Source of the DNA: Clostridia bacterium
Lineage (GTDB): Bacteria; Bacillota; Clostridia; HGM11327
Length of the DNA stretch: 5,584 nucleotides
Direction of reading: 5' to 3'
Assembly (NCBI GenBank): GCA_017935525.1
Contig: JAGBHJ010000104.1
Coordinates: 1-5,584, forward strand
In this document: positions 5,539-5,584 of the stretch, piece by piece
How the letters are laid out: each line of letters starts with the position of its first letter
Numbering within the stretch: position 1 is the stretch's first letter
The notes under the pieces: model-generated
The model's input: the letters and a program-made list of their open reading frames with translations, nothing else
Told to the model about the DNA's origin: nothing
Database searches by the model: none
Translations under genes and position numbers: made by a program

Positions 5539-5584
5539 ATGGCAGACGGTAATTTCGTACGTTTTTTTGTTATGATGAATGAGG
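5539..5584 (+). CDS. Start of an unidentified gene, cut by the window end (partial)
   Basis: An ATG at 5539 follows a strong GGGAGG site (5528-5533) by five bases and opens a frame reading MADGNFVRFFVMMNE that is still open at the last base. Fifteen codons are too few to assign a family or predict a signal sequence. It lies in the same direction as trmD but beyond the terminator, so it is probably a separate transcription unit. It does not begin like ribosomal protein L19 (rplS), the usual gene after trmD. Confidence 0.6.
   Translation, partial: MADGNFVRFFVMMNE

Overview
The window looks like chromosomal DNA from a low-to-medium GC member of the Clostridia (Firmicutes), perhaps a Ruminococcus-like or Oscillospiraceae relative. 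This rests on the Firmicutes-style gene order ylxM-ffh-rpsP-khpA-rimM-trmD, strong purine-rich Shine-Dalgarno sites, near-consensus housekeeping promoters, and an intergenic inverted repeat (AAAGCCTCCCTT type) that I associate with gut Clostridia. The genus is an inference.

Left third (1-1570), minus strand. The left edge holds the first 205 codons of an AT-rich accessory gene that begins MNLYHGT and runs out of the window. It has its own almost perfect promoter (TTGACA-17-TACAAT). Upstream of it is a GC-richer spacer with several small inverted repeats, then a perfect 13-bp-stem inverted repeat, then an intrinsic terminator that closes a RimJ/RimL-like GNAT acetyltransferase gene. The acetyltransferase also has its own promoter (TTGTCA-17-TATAAT).

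Middle and right (1698-5353), plus strand. A perfect-consensus promoter (TTGACA-17-TATAAT), divergent from the acetyltransferase promoter, drives six tightly spaced genes ending at a strong terminator: ylxM (SRP-associated HTH protein), ffh (SRP54 GTPase), rpsP (ribosomal protein bS16), khpA (KH-domain RNA-binding protein), rimM (30S maturation factor) and trmD (tRNA m1G37 methyltransferase). Together they link co-translational membrane targeting with ribosome assembly and tRNA modification. Compared with the Bacillus subtilis arrangement, ftsY is not directly upstream, ylqD is missing between khpA and rimM, and rplS does not follow trmD.

Right edge (5354-5584). After the terminator come a possible weak promoter, two adjacent small hairpins, and the first 15 codons of a new plus-strand gene with a good ribosome binding site. 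Too little of it is visible to name.

Most of the window is ordinary core genome. The points most worth a second look are the unidentified left-edge gene, the Glu at the position of the catalytic Asp169 of TrmD, and the structured leader before the right-edge gene. I saw no CRISPR array, tRNA, rRNA, transposase or integrase.
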